64,000 nucleotides of DNA, taken from contig OX246739.1 of NCBI GenBank assembly GCA_945910005.1, positions 37,520,608-37,584,607 of the forward strand. The letters are read 5' to 3'. The translations under genes and the position numbers were made by a program. Shown piece after piece: positions 59,601-64,000 of this stretch. Origin of the DNA: Isoperla grammatica (taxonomy: Eukaryota; Arthropoda; Insecta; Plecoptera; Perlodidae). The notes beneath the pieces were generated by a model. That model was not told the origin of the DNA. It did no database searches and worked only from the letters and a program-made list of their open reading frames with translations. Position 1 is the first letter of the stretch; every line of letters begins with the position of its first letter.

Positions 59601-62111
59601 CTCAAGAAAAAGGAGGATGAAAAGAAGAAGAAAGAGAAGGAAGAATTAGAACTTCAGAAGAAAGCGGAAGAAAAGAAAAAAGAACAACAAGAGGAATTGG
59701 AACTAAAGAAAAAGGAGAACGAAAAGAAGAAGAAGGAGAAGGAAGAATTAGAACTTAAGAAGAAAGAGGAAGAAAAGAAGAAAAAAGAACAAGAGGAATT
59801 GGAACTAAAGAGAAAGGAGGATGAAAAGAAGAAGAAAGAGAAGGAAGAATTAGAACTGAAGAAGAAAGAGGAAGAAAAGAAGAAAAAAGAACAAGAAGAA
59901 TTGGAACAAAAGAAAAAGGAGGATGAAAAGAAGGAGAAAGAAAAGGAAGAATTAGAACTGAAAAAGAAAGAGGAAGAAAAGAAGAAAAAAGAACAAGAAT
60001 TGGAACTCAAGAAAAAGGAGGATGAAAAGAAGAAGAAAGAGAAGGAAGAATTAGAACTGAAGAAGAAAGAGGAAGAAAAGAAGAAAAAAGAACAAGAAGA
60101 ATTGGAACTAAAGAAAAAGGAGGACGAAAAGAAGAAGAAAGAGAAGGAAGAATTAGAATTGAAGAAGAAAGAGGAAGAAAAGAAGAAAAAAGAACAAGAA
60201 GAATTGGAACTAAAGAAAAAGGAGGATGAAAAGAAGAAGAAAGAGGAAGAAAAGAATAAAAAAGAACAAGAAGAATTGGAACTTAAGAAAAAGGAGGATG
60301 AAAAGAAGAAGAAAGAGAAGGAAGAATTAGAACTGAAGAAGAAAGAGGAAGAAAAGAAGAAAAAAGAACAAGAAGAATTGGAACTAAAGAAAAAAGAGAA
60401 GGAAGAATTAGAACTGAAGAAGAAAGAGGAAGAAAAGAAGAAAAGAGAACAAGAAGAATTGGAACTAAAGGAAAAGGAGAATGAAAAGAAGAAGAAAGAG
60501 GAAGAAAAGAAGAAAAAAGAACAAGCTGGTTTGGAACTAAAGAAAAAGGAGGATGAAAAGAAGAAGAAAGAGATGGAAGAATTAGAACTGAAGAAAAAAG
60601 AGGAAGAAAAGAAGAAAAAAGAACAAGAAGAATTGGAACTAAAGAAAAAAGAGAAGGAAGAATTAGAACTGAAGAAGAAAGAGGAAGGAAAGAAGAAAAA
60701 AGAACAAGAAGAATTGGAACTAAAGAAAGAGGAAAATGAAAAGAAAAAGAAAGAGGAAGAAAAGAAGAAAAGAGAACAAGCTGAATTGGAACTAAAGAAA
60801 AAGGAGGATGATAAGAAGAAGAAAGAGATGGAAGGATTAGAACTGAAGAAAAAAGAGGATGAACAGAAGAAAAAGGAACAAGAAGAATTGGAATTAAAGA
60901 TAAAGGAAGATGAAAAGAAGAAGAAAATGGAGGAAGAATTAGAACTTAAGAAGAAAGAGGAAGAAAAGAAGGAAAAAGAACAAGAGAAATTGGAACTTAA
61001 GAAAAAGGAGGATGAAAAGAAGAAGAAAGAGATGGAAGAATTAGAACTGAATAAAAAAGAAGAAGACCAGAAGAAAAAGGAACAAGAGGAATTGGAACTG
61101 AAGAAAAAGGAGAATGAAAAGAAGAAAAAGGAGAAAGAAGAATTAGAACTCAAGAAGAAAGAGGAGGAAAGGAAGAATAGGGAACAAGAGGAATTGGAGA
61201 TGAAGAAAAAGGAGGTTGAAAAGAAGAATAAGGAGAAGGAAGATTTAGAACTGAAGAAAAAGGAGGATGAAAAGAAGAAGAAGGAGAAAGAAGAATTAGA
61301 ACTGAAGAAGAAAGGGGAAGAAAAGAAGAAAAAGGAACAAGAGGAATTGGAACTAAAGAAAAATAAGGACGAAAAGAAGAAGGAGAAGGAACAACTGGAA
61401 GTAAAGAAAATCGAAGAAGAAAAGAAGAAAAAGGAAGAGGAAGAAGCTGTTGGAAAGAAAAAGAAGGCAGATTCGGAACTAAAGATTAAGGAGGAAGCGG
61501 ATAAAAGTAAGAAGGAGGATATAAACAATAAGGAAAAGAAAGGGACTGGACGAAAGGGGTCGGTAACTAAGAAAAAGACAGAAGACGTCAAGGATGTAAG
61601 AAACAGGGAAGTGGAATCAAGAGCCAAGGAGTTGGAAGCAGAAAGCGTTGAAGGCACGGAAAAGGAGGTAAAAGCAGCTGAAAAGGATGTTCTCGAAGAC
61701 AAGGTCACATCTGAGGGTTCCCGTCCTCCCCCGGGCGCGCAGAGGCGTCGCAGCCGTCCCAGCACCACCGACACCGCGGAGGCCGAGGGAGTGACGTCAG
61801 CGGAGCGACGCTCGCGACGCCAAGCGGAGGACAGCGACGACGACAGCAGCAGAAGACGACGCCGACAGCAGGAGGCCGACAGCAGCGATGTACAGTGGGA
61901 GGCGAGTCGTGTGACTACGCGGTCTCGTAGTTTCACTCACCGGACCTGGGCCGAGGATGTTTGTGACAACAGCGAGGCTCTGACGGCGACAACGTTATCG
62001 AGCACACTCACCCCCAGGCAGAGAGGGCGGTCCAGGGCGGACGACTCCAGCGTGGCCAGTACCGAGGACATCTCGCGAGACATCAGTCCAAGACGGTCCA
62101 GGACCAGGGAG
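8309..62111 (+). CDS. Giant Ig-domain, coiled-coil/helical-repeat protein of the titin-obscurin superfamily type (15 exons, open at 3' end)
   Basis: Seen: 15 exons joined by GT/AG borders with every phase agreeing: 8309-8324, 8863-9010, 33355-33646, 35735-35915, 37100-37242, 39866-40026, 40518-40609, 41092-41304, 41927-42109, 44308-44505, 45238-45374, 46489-46644, 47518-47698, 48026-48337, 48718-62111. They total 15,807 bases, or 5,269 codons. Seven I-set-like Ig domains are followed by a linker, about 60 helical ~39-residue repeats, a ~1,200-residue Lys/Glu helix and an Arg/Ser-rich tail. The last exon ends in phase 0 at a donor, so more exons follow. Known: tandem I-set Ig domains with WY/FKDG motifs are typical of muscle giants such as titin, twitchin and UNC-89/obscurin. 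Inference: a sarcomeric or cytoskeletal scaffold or spacer. I do not recognise the orthologue. Confidence 0.75.
8863..9010 (+). CDS. Exon: N terminus and first half of Ig domain 1
   Basis: The exon lies between AG at 8861-8862 and GT at 9011-9012 and ends in phase 2. It encodes a short acidic leader and Ig strands A to C, ending at the core Trp (TSIYW), whose codon is completed by the next exon 24 kb away. The B strand has Val (DVTLSVQL) where Ig domains usually have Cys. An in-frame ATG at 8868 is a possible start. Confidence 0.7.
9440..9592. mobile_element. MITE-like element with ~28-bp terminal inverted repeats
   Basis: The left end TAAGGGCCAGTCTTACAAT and the right end (reverse complement CTAAGGGCCGGTCTTACAAT) are inverted copies running into CCTAATAA on both sides. 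The length is about 153 bp and there is no coding capacity. A TA/TTA-type target duplication is possible but not resolved. The middle segment resembles one at 46035-46070. Confidence 0.6.
10706..10865 (-). CDS. Nested gene, terminal exon c
   Basis: On the minus strand the acceptor AG is at 10867-10866. The reading frame IRSVPNVSLPVPDLASM to DECLYF stops at TGA 10708-10706, and its third codon positions are strongly GC, as in other real exons here. A longer frame in another register (10895-10602) lacks that bias and I treat it as a shadow. Confidence 0.6.
10706..13852 (-). CDS. Nested antisense gene, three recognised exons, product unknown
   Basis: Seen on the minus strand: exon a 13852-13661, exon b 13256-12939 and terminal exon c 10865-10706 ending in TGA. 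Exons a and b join in phase 0. Exon c needs phase 2 upstream, so either one more exon lies between 12938 and 10866 or a border is misread. Exon a is an acidic/Ser-rich leader with YTDDFFDYP. Exon b is a 106-residue helical, coiled-coil-like segment. Exon c ends DECLYF. GC-rich third positions set these exons apart from the surrounding AT-rich intron. I do not recognise the family and infer no function. Confidence 0.6.
10966..11303. mobile_element. Non-autonomous hAT-type element (338 bp)
   Basis: The terminal inverted repeats are CAGAGATGGGGAACC at the left and (reverse complement) CAGGGATGACGAACC at the right. They are flanked by 8-bp near-identical duplications CTCTAGGG (10958-10965) and CTCTAAGG (11304-11311), 7 of 8 matching. 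CAG-type ends with an 8-bp duplication are the hallmark of hAT transposons. No transposase remains. Confidence 0.7.
12180..12363. repeat. Near-perfect palindrome, ~79-bp arms and 26-bp loop
   Basis: Arms 12180-12258 and 12285-12363 are reverse complements with one mismatch that I can see; the loop is 12259-12284. It could fold as a foldback element or cruciform. No target duplication was found. Confidence 0.85.
12939..13256 (-). CDS. Nested gene, exon b (helical segment)
   Basis: On the minus strand the acceptor AG is at 13258-13257 and the donor GT at 12938-12937 (AAA then GTAAGG). The 318 bases are a multiple of three. The product is Leu/Glu/Lys/Gln-rich with no Pro in the first 45 residues and a second helical block ERRRQTQQIIQKERYMKQMM, suggesting a coiled coil. 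An alternative donor lies about 15 bases further on. Confidence 0.7.
13661..13852 (-). CDS. Nested gene, exon a (possible N terminus)
   Basis: On the minus strand the ATG at 13852 opens MDLSSKDDVSTLERSPSAED, and the exon ends at donor GT 13660-13659 in phase 0 after THRILQ. The frame stays open upstream to 13909, so the start may lie further 5'. The sequence is acidic and Ser-rich, with a conserved-looking YTDDFFDYP motif before the helical exon b. Confidence 0.6.
17617..17715. repeat. Short foldback repeat
   Basis: About 30-bp imperfect inverted arms at 17617-17652 and 17684-17715, sharing GTTCGTTTGATTTAC and TTTTGTAC in opposite orientation. Confidence 0.6.
17755..17960. repeat. Cluster of CTGACAG/CTGTCAG motifs
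   Basis: At least six CTGACAG, CTGTCAG or CAGTCAGTTGG-type motifs occur within about 200 bp, including the palindrome CTGACAGAGCTGTCAG near 17770. Function unknown; it may be a decayed repeat. Confidence 0.4.
18075..18560. other. GC/CpG-rich island inside the large intron
   Basis: The island is markedly richer in GC and CG than its neighbours, with overlapping open frames on both strands (minus 18443-18073, plus 18118-18306), none recognised. It lies 4-5 kb upstream (in the minus direction) of the nested gene's first known exon, so it may be that gene's promoter or 5' exon. Inference. Confidence 0.3.
18995..19135 (-). repeat. SINE-related dispersed repeat, copy B
   Basis: Same order of segments as 7455-7650: GAGACGATGAGTGGGTGA, a purine-rich stretch with GGAGGAAA, then GGACTGCATTTCGTCTGACT. 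Confidence 0.55.
19420..19771. mobile_element. MITE-like element with ~52-bp imperfect inverted repeats
   Basis: 19420-19473 and 19720-19771 are inverted copies: CTGCGTGYCAACCYAAGAA then CACCCTGCCAATCACTA on one arm and the complement on the other. There is about 250 bp between them and no coding content. Confidence 0.6.
21046..21315. repeat. Diverged tandem duplication, two units of ~133 bp
   Basis: Units beginning at 21046 and 21179 share GTTACAC, AGTTACT, AAAATATTTTT, CGGCAAAATGTGAG and a later GCGATCYGATA in the same order. Confidence 0.5.
23450..23652 (+). mobile_element. tRNA-derived SINE copy followed by an (ATC)n tract
   Basis: The head has a pol III B-box-like GGTTAGAATCC (one change from GGTTCGAATCC). 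It is followed by GGGCATGGATG, a CACTCATCGTCTCGATTAGC tail shared with other copies, and a (ATC)n run of about 12 units (23617-23652). Confidence 0.6.
24690..24880 (+). mobile_element. tRNA-derived SINE copy
   Basis: It contains GTTCGAATCC (B box), GGGCATGGATG and the shared tail CATCGTCTCGATAAACATCG, in the same order as the copy at 23450. Confidence 0.6.
25875..26165 (+). mobile_element. Second tRNA-derived SINE family, probable copy
   Basis: TAGCTCTGCGGTAACGCGCT resembles an A box, and GGTTCGATTTC about 60 bases on resembles a B box. The tail contains AATGCTGGAATTGAGTTCTG, whose diverged counterpart is at 32835-32870, and an AATTC microsatellite. Confidence 0.45.
26311..26596. mobile_element. 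Foldback MITE with ~88-bp imperfect terminal inverted repeats
   Basis: Arms 26311-26398 and about 26508-26596 align as inverted copies over their whole length, sharing CATGGTATYAA, ACATTTGTSAC and GGATTATTAT-type blocks. The internal loop is about 110 bp with no gene. Confidence 0.6.
27510..27685 (-). mobile_element. tRNA-derived SINE copy with an intact B box
   Basis: Read on the minus strand, a head with GTGGCTCTTGAGG-like A box is followed by the exact B box GGTTCGAATCC, then the tail CATTGTCTCGAAC shared with the copies at 23.6 and 24.85 kb. This is the best preserved head in the window. Confidence 0.65.
28632..28850. repeat. Foldback repeat with ~44-bp imperfect arms
   Basis: 28632-28675 and 28807-28850 are inverted copies sharing CAGCGCACTGTG, TCGAAA and GTAAGC blocks, separated by about 130 bp of AT-rich DNA. 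Confidence 0.55.
33355..33646 (+). CDS. Exon: second half of Ig 1 and first half of Ig 2
   Basis: The acceptor AG is at 33353-33354 and the donor GT at 33647. The first base completes the core Trp codon of Ig 1. Ig 1 then ends with TRADVGHYTLVAKNMAGE, where Leu stands in place of the usual F-strand Cys. Ig 2 begins at PAFLRRLSDLAVKVG and lacks the B-strand Cys (RFLVEI). The exon ends in phase 0 after SSSDVK. Confidence 0.8.
34083..35734 (+). repeat. 88-bp minisatellite copied from an exon's 5' edge (about 19 units)
   Basis: Units start at 34083 (diverged), 34161, 34249, 34337, 34425, 34513, 34601, 34689, 34777, 34857, 34945, 35033, 35121, 35209, 35297, 35385, 35473, 35561 and 35649, immediately followed by the real exon at 35735. 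The period is 88 bp, with 80 bp once (8-bp deletion near 34828). Each unit reads CTCAATGCGCAG (acceptor), then GTGACATGGCATCGCAGCGA and GTGAAGGTAGTGG as in the exon, then about 37 bp of intron-type sequence. Units are almost identical. Confidence 0.95.
35735..35915 (+). CDS. Exon: second half of Ig domain 2
   Basis: The exon starts in phase 0 after AG 35733-35734 and ends in phase 1 before GT 35916. It encodes VTWHRSDVKVVEGERFHF to DGGRWTCMAENEGG and a G strand. This is the only member of the 88-bp series that continues into a complete exon, so I take its acceptor as the true one. Confidence 0.85.
35916..37099 (+). other. Intron, nothing recognised
   Basis: AT-rich; only short frames and T-runs near 36780. 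No repeat or gene that I can support. Confidence 0.6.
37100..37242 (+). CDS. Exon: first half of Ig domain 3
   Basis: The acceptor AG is at 37098-37099, entered in phase 1 (completing Val), and the exon leaves in phase 0. It encodes VPEFLEELQALLTESG, the B-strand VSLECKVIGVPTP and the C-strand LRWYKDGKEIK, a canonical I-set half-domain. Confidence 0.85.
37243..39865 (+). other. Intron, simple repeats only
   Basis: AT-rich 2.6 kb. A small perfect-looking hairpin lies near 37757-37790 (CTAGCC and CCCACAA with their complements), and an (AAT)n run near 38990-39010. No gene seen. Confidence 0.55.
39866..40026 (+). CDS. Exon: second half of Ig domain 3 plus linker
   Basis: The exon starts in phase 0 after AG 39864-39865 and ends in phase 2 before GT 40027. 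It encodes AGDVFALTANPDD, then SLGTYTCEAANCMGKTYSSS, and a Gly/Ser/Lys linker. The NCMG after the F-strand Cys recurs in Ig 7. Confidence 0.85.
40518..40609 (+). CDS. Exon: first half of Ig domain 4
   Basis: The exon lies between AG 40516-40517 and GT 40610, entered in phase 2 and left in phase 1. It encodes a proline-rich start, PPPIFIQELSSRKVKIGDPF, then TLSCQ with the B-strand Cys. Confidence 0.8.
41092..41304 (+). CDS. Exon: second half of Ig domain 4
   Basis: AG is at 41090-41091 and GT at 41305, with phases 1 to 1. It encodes KSIAWYNREGRVEESDKYHV, then DDGEWKCVATNFDGSMG and a full G strand. Confidence 0.85.
41305..41926 (+). other. Intron, nothing recognised
   Basis: A 0.6-kb AT-rich intron. 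No repeat or gene seen. Confidence 0.6.
41927..42109 (+). CDS. Exon: first two-thirds of Ig domain 5
   Basis: AG is at 41925-41926 and GT at 42110, with phases 1 to 1. It encodes KPRFLESLKAILTEEGLVSF, the B-strand Cys (FECKVVGFPTP), RWFKDGQELKPGD and VYQLTGTNSL. The last 29 bases and the donor GTCAGTA are the source of the 53-bp minisatellite that follows. Confidence 0.85.
42110..43985 (+). repeat. 53-bp minisatellite copied from an exon's 3' edge (about 15 units), split by a hAT insertion
   Basis: The exon edge starts its unit at 42081. Copies follow at 42133, 42186, 42239, 42292, 42345, 42398, 42451, 42504, 42557, 42610 and 42663. After the transposon they resume at 43810, 43863, 43916 and a decayed one at 43969. 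Each contains CTACCAACTCACCGGCACAA, AC(T/G)CACTAG and GTCAGTA (exon end plus donor), then about 17 bp of intron. Confidence 0.95.
42715..43800. mobile_element. Non-autonomous hAT-type transposon, 1,086 bp, inside the 53-bp array
   Basis: Terminal inverted repeats are CAGGGGCGGACTGG at the left and (reverse complement) CAGAGGCGGACTGG at the right. A perfect 8-bp target duplication TCGACACG (42707-42714 and 43801-43808) comes from the minisatellite unit itself. Inside are two GC-rich TTCGCCCCAGACCCC segments near 43500 and 43710, and a ~90-bp direct repeat (about 43020-43110 and 43570-43680). No intact transposase; the 72-codon frame at 43149-43367 is not recognised. Confidence 0.85.
44308..44505 (+). 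CDS. Exon: end of Ig domain 5 and start of Ig domain 6
   Basis: AG is at 44306-44307 and GT at 44506, with phases 1 to 1. It encodes GSYSCIAKNVMGEATSSAEL, a helical linker (QSQLNEEERLQLF), then PPKFIHGLKSCEAKINEDYR and LTVQ. Ig 6 lacks the B-strand Cys. Confidence 0.85.
44506..45237 (+). other. Intron, nothing recognised
   Basis: A 0.7-kb AT-rich intron without repeats that I can support. Confidence 0.6.
45238..45374 (+). CDS. Exon: middle of Ig domain 6
   Basis: AG is at 45236-45237 and GT at 45375; it enters in phase 1 and leaves in phase 0. It encodes SPEPQIAWYRDDENLEDSDR, then YHVTRENLGTCHMDIKRLEI. It parallels the Ig 4 middle region (YHVMEDGLGG). Confidence 0.8.
45375..46488 (+). other. 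Intron with a possible MITE relative
   Basis: 45966-46140 shares a central segment (TGGCAACRACCAATCARAA) with the MITE at 9440-9592, but its ends are too diverged to define. The rest is AT-rich with nothing recognised. Confidence 0.4.
46489..46644 (+). CDS. Exon: end of Ig domain 6 and start of Ig domain 7
   Basis: AG is at 46487-46488 and GT at 46645, with phases 0 to 0. It encodes AEWKCVATNDFGHSVTSCF, then KRPRFLENLRAILSEEG and AVNLECK with the B-strand Cys of Ig 7. Confidence 0.85.
47111..47248. repeat. Near-perfect palindrome, 65-bp arms and 8-bp loop
   Basis: Arms 47111-47175 and 47184-47248 are reverse complements with one mismatch that I can see; the loop is 47176-47183. Shorter complementary pieces continue outside (AAAAGGTA near 47094 and TACCTTTT near 47249). 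It lies in the intron between the two exons of Ig 7. Confidence 0.9.
47518..47698 (+). CDS. Exon: second half of Ig domain 7
   Basis: AG is at 47516-47517 and GT at 47699, with phases 0 to 1. It encodes VIGVPQPVLKWYKDGEELK, PGDIHRI, then CLGTYTCEAHNCMGTVASSA. It is closely similar in layout to Ig 3 and Ig 5. Confidence 0.85.
48026..48337 (+). CDS. Exon: linker between the Ig array and the giant repeat exon
   Basis: AG is at 48024-48025 and GT at 48338, with phases 1 to 1. It is strongly GC-rich at third codon positions. It encodes a Ser/Ala-rich start, then SLTVDERAEVSFSFDGKEVS and a short acidic helix (LTEEEALQVVEMYADELSEH). No Ig fold or known domain that I can name; the high codon bias suggests it is conserved. 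Confidence 0.8.
48718..62111 (+). CDS. Single 13.4-kb exon: disordered region, helical repeats, Lys/Glu helix, Arg/Ser tail
   Basis: Acceptor AG is at 48716-48717 after a T-rich tract; donor GTGCGT is at 62112. It enters in phase 1, leaves in phase 0, and stays open for 4,464 codons. Order: a GC-rich N-terminal block with LPPLRFVKQ and VIDVSPDYFASAEED (48718-49030); a Ser/Lys/Glu-rich disordered part (49030-50300); about 60 helical repeats (50311-57650); Lys/Glu repeats (57770-61480); and an RRRSR-type basic and Ser-rich tail (61690-62111). The central part is AT-rich while both ends are GC-rich like the Ig exons. Known: long helical or charged spacers occur in muscle giants. Inference: an extended spring or spacer. 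The antisense open frames are shadows of low-complexity codons. Confidence 0.9.
50311..57650 (+). repeat. About 60 copies of a ~39-residue helical repeat
   Basis: The consensus core is approximately LLKTLAQPLEELQRGLAQ followed by IEQQ. A less conserved acidic and Ser-rich spacer such as EDMSDKSD then leads to the next core. I count about 60 recognisable cores. Spacing is about 39 residues (117 bp) in the regular later part (55200-57100) and longer and more variable earlier. A central Pro and regularly spaced Leu/Ile suggest two short helices per unit. I do not recognise it as a named domain. Confidence 0.85.
57770..61480 (+). repeat. Lys/Glu-rich 17-residue tandem repeat (51 bp; alternating as 102 bp)
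   Basis: The regular core (about 58320-61440) alternates KKKEDEKKKKEKEELEL with KKKEEEKKKKEQEELEL, about 60 units with in-frame partial deletions (for example near 60230, 60400 and 60490). Leu occurs once per unit in LEL; there are no Pro and almost no aromatic residues. This fits a single alpha-helix or charged coiled coil. The coding strand is almost purely purine. Confidence 0.9.
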
Positions 62112-64000
62112 GTGCGTGCCCTTCATTTCATTACAAGATCTTTTGTTATCCTAATATTTTTATTTCTTTTGGAACTTTCCATCTTTAATTTTGTACTTTT
62201 GTTTTATATATTAAAAACGGAAACTTAGTACTTTTTTTAGAAACTTTGTTTTATATACTTCGGCTTATATTATTGTGTTTCATCCTATACGGCAACAGAA
62301 ATCAACATACACCCGTAGTTTGACTGGCATAAGAGTAAACGTAAAGACAAGGTCATCACTTGAAGCTTCTTTACAAATGAACAAAGCAAAATAAAACGCC
62401 ATTTTGTGAAGTGTGAACTCAAAATTCCCCAAACTAGTTTTAAAACTGGTTTATTTTAAAGGTAATATAGCAAAATTGTTGTTTTGTAGGTCACACAAGT
62501 TATTTTTATTTTTTGTCCATTAAGATTTATCCACTACATTTTCTTCGAGTTGCGGAATTGACGTGGATTCCAATGGAAATGTGAAGTAGTAGTATAGTCC
62601 TTTGCATAACGAGAATGACGGTATAAAATTTGGGTCAAAGGATGACATATATCAAATGAAAGCTTGAGACAAGTACTTTTCAAAAAACCATGATATACCT
62701 CTGGCAAATCCAGCTTTCTATGTCAAAACTAGGGTCAAAGGTCAAATTTGTAATTTTTTTAATAATTTTTAATTAAATAATGAAAATTGTTTGCAAGTTT
62801 AATCATACATTTTTAGTAAGGTAAATGTATTATGTTTCTTTAAAAAAATTAAATTACCAATGTAGCCTTTTTTGACCTTAATTGAGGTCAATTTCCTCAA
62901 AATGGGTAATTTTTAAATTTTCTTCGATTTATTGGCCAAGATTAATTATATCAACGTACTTACTCATAAATACGTTATAATGAATAGTTTCTATTGTTAT
63001 CACATTGTTTTCACGGTATTCATTCAAAATGGCGGTCAAAGGTCAATAGGTAAGTATCGTCAAACTAGGTCTAGTAACTAAAATATTACTTGTGGGTACT
63101 CTAAAGACGCAGAATTTTAACTGCAATTACAATAACGAATAACAATATTATAATGTTTTAATCGTGAGAGAATGTAATTATCATATAACTTATAAACTAC
63201 TTAAGATTGTTACTGAATTTCTAATTAATGTCCTCAGACATCAGGGTATTCTTGAATGGGTGTGCAACTGCAACAAAATACATTTTTAGAAAAGAGCATG
63301 ACCATGCTAAGATACGTGATTATGATAGTATGATATGATATATGTCCTAGCAGTCACTGTCTAGTCGTCAAATTAATCAAAATTGAAGTCAAAATCACTC
63401 AAAATGGAAGTCGTCAGATTAATCCTTCTGATTCACTGGAATTCTCATGCTGGGTACCGATATTTGGACAGTCCTTCAGCTTACACGCGTGGGTACACTT
63501 CATCTGATTGGCCAAACACTCATAGGTCGGCATCTTGCAAACACGGCAACAGTTACAGGCTAGGAGATCCATAACGGTCAAAGGTACTGGAGTTCCAATC
63601 ATCCACTCGTTGCTCAGATCTCCTTCTGCCGTGGTTTTCCATCCATAGCCACACAGATCAGGAACATCAGGGTTGGCTTCCAAGCAACGTATCAATAGAT
63701 CGTGTTTGGTTGATAACTCACAGTCGCAGGATATGAAGCGGTAAGCAATCGTTACAAGGTGGTAGCTGATTAGACTTCATATCATCACACTTACTTCTAA
63801 AAAGCTCGTAGCGCAGCAGGTTGACGCATGACAGAGTCATGGTCAAAGAGCAGAGTTTACAGACAAACTCTTCGAGTTTTTTTGATGACATCGATAGAAA
63901 CTCTCCAGTTCTGACCCATCTTGCTTAGCTGACACAGAAATGCGAGTTTTTTCTCGTGATATTTAAAGTTCTATTTTTCCCTTTACCACTGAATGAGCTC
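62112..64000 (+). other. Start of the next intron of the giant gene
   Basis: Begins with donor GTGCGT at 62112. AT-rich; no further plus-strand exon recognised before the window ends. Contains the decayed minus-strand ORF at 63414-63891. Confidence 0.6.
63414..63891 (-). pseudogene. Decayed copy of a multi-copy, mobile-element-type ORF with a cysteine-rich tail
   Basis: On the minus strand, 63891 onward reads FVCKLCSLTMTLSCVNLLRY, then QLPPCNDCLPLHILRL and a TGA. After a frame change it resumes as IRCLEANPDVPDLCGYGWK, with a tail CNCCRVC, MKCTHACKLKDC and CPN. The layout (LRYxLF, then LPP near LxxHxxR, then GxGW, then a CxC-type tail) is one I associate with uncharacterised ORFs repeated many times in invertebrate genomes. 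The internal stop and frameshift mark it as dead. Identification is from memory of the pattern, not a search. Confidence 0.5.

Noticed and set aside
59654..61936. 760-codon open frame on the minus strand
   Set aside because: It is the complement of the Lys/Glu repeats (Ser/Phe only). The purine-only coding strand simply cannot produce stop codons in that antisense frame.

Overview
The window is nuclear DNA of an invertebrate animal: protein-coding exons are separated by long AT-rich introns with ordinary GT/AG borders, tRNA-derived SINEs and DNA-transposon remnants are scattered through it, and the coding content is of the muscle/cytoskeletal giant Ig/FN3 type (titin-twitchin-obscurin superfamily). 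An ecdysozoan such as an arthropod is my guess; the sequence alone does not fix the phylum.

Layout. (1) 405-4584, plus strand: the last three exons of a gene that starts upstream. They encode the end of a fibronectin III domain, a long charged linker, and a C-terminal hydrophobic hairpin that looks like a membrane anchor. (2) 4585-8308: intergenic. (3) 8309 to beyond 62111, plus strand: a second, much larger gene. I could join 15 exons with every splice phase agreeing, giving 5,269 codons still open at 62111. It encodes seven Ig domains (8863-47698), a linker exon (48026-48337), and a single 13,394-bp exon (48718-62111). That exon encodes a disordered region, about 60 copies of a ~39-residue helical repeat, about 1,200 residues of Lys/Glu-rich 17-residue repeats, and an Arg/Ser-rich tail. 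(4) Inside its 24-kb second intron, on the minus strand, lie three exons of an unrelated nested gene (13852-10706). (5) At the right edge, minus strand, is a decayed copy of a multi-copy, mobile-element-type cysteine-tailed ORF (63414-63891).

The most unusual structure is a pair of intronic minisatellites built from exon edges. At 34083-35734 an 88-bp unit is repeated about 19 times directly before an Ig exon, and each unit copies that exon's 3' splice site plus its first ~34 coding bases. At 42110-43985 a 53-bp unit is repeated about 15 times directly after another Ig exon, and each unit copies that exon's last ~29 bases plus its 5' splice site. The second array is split by a 1,086-bp non-autonomous hAT element with a perfect 8-bp target duplication. 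The gene therefore faces long rows of decoy acceptors and decoy donors next to the true sites.

The rest of the introns and intergenic DNA holds a second hAT-type element, several foldback/MITE-like inverted repeats (two of them nearly perfect palindromes), SINE fragments, simple repeats, and long stretches in which I see nothing.
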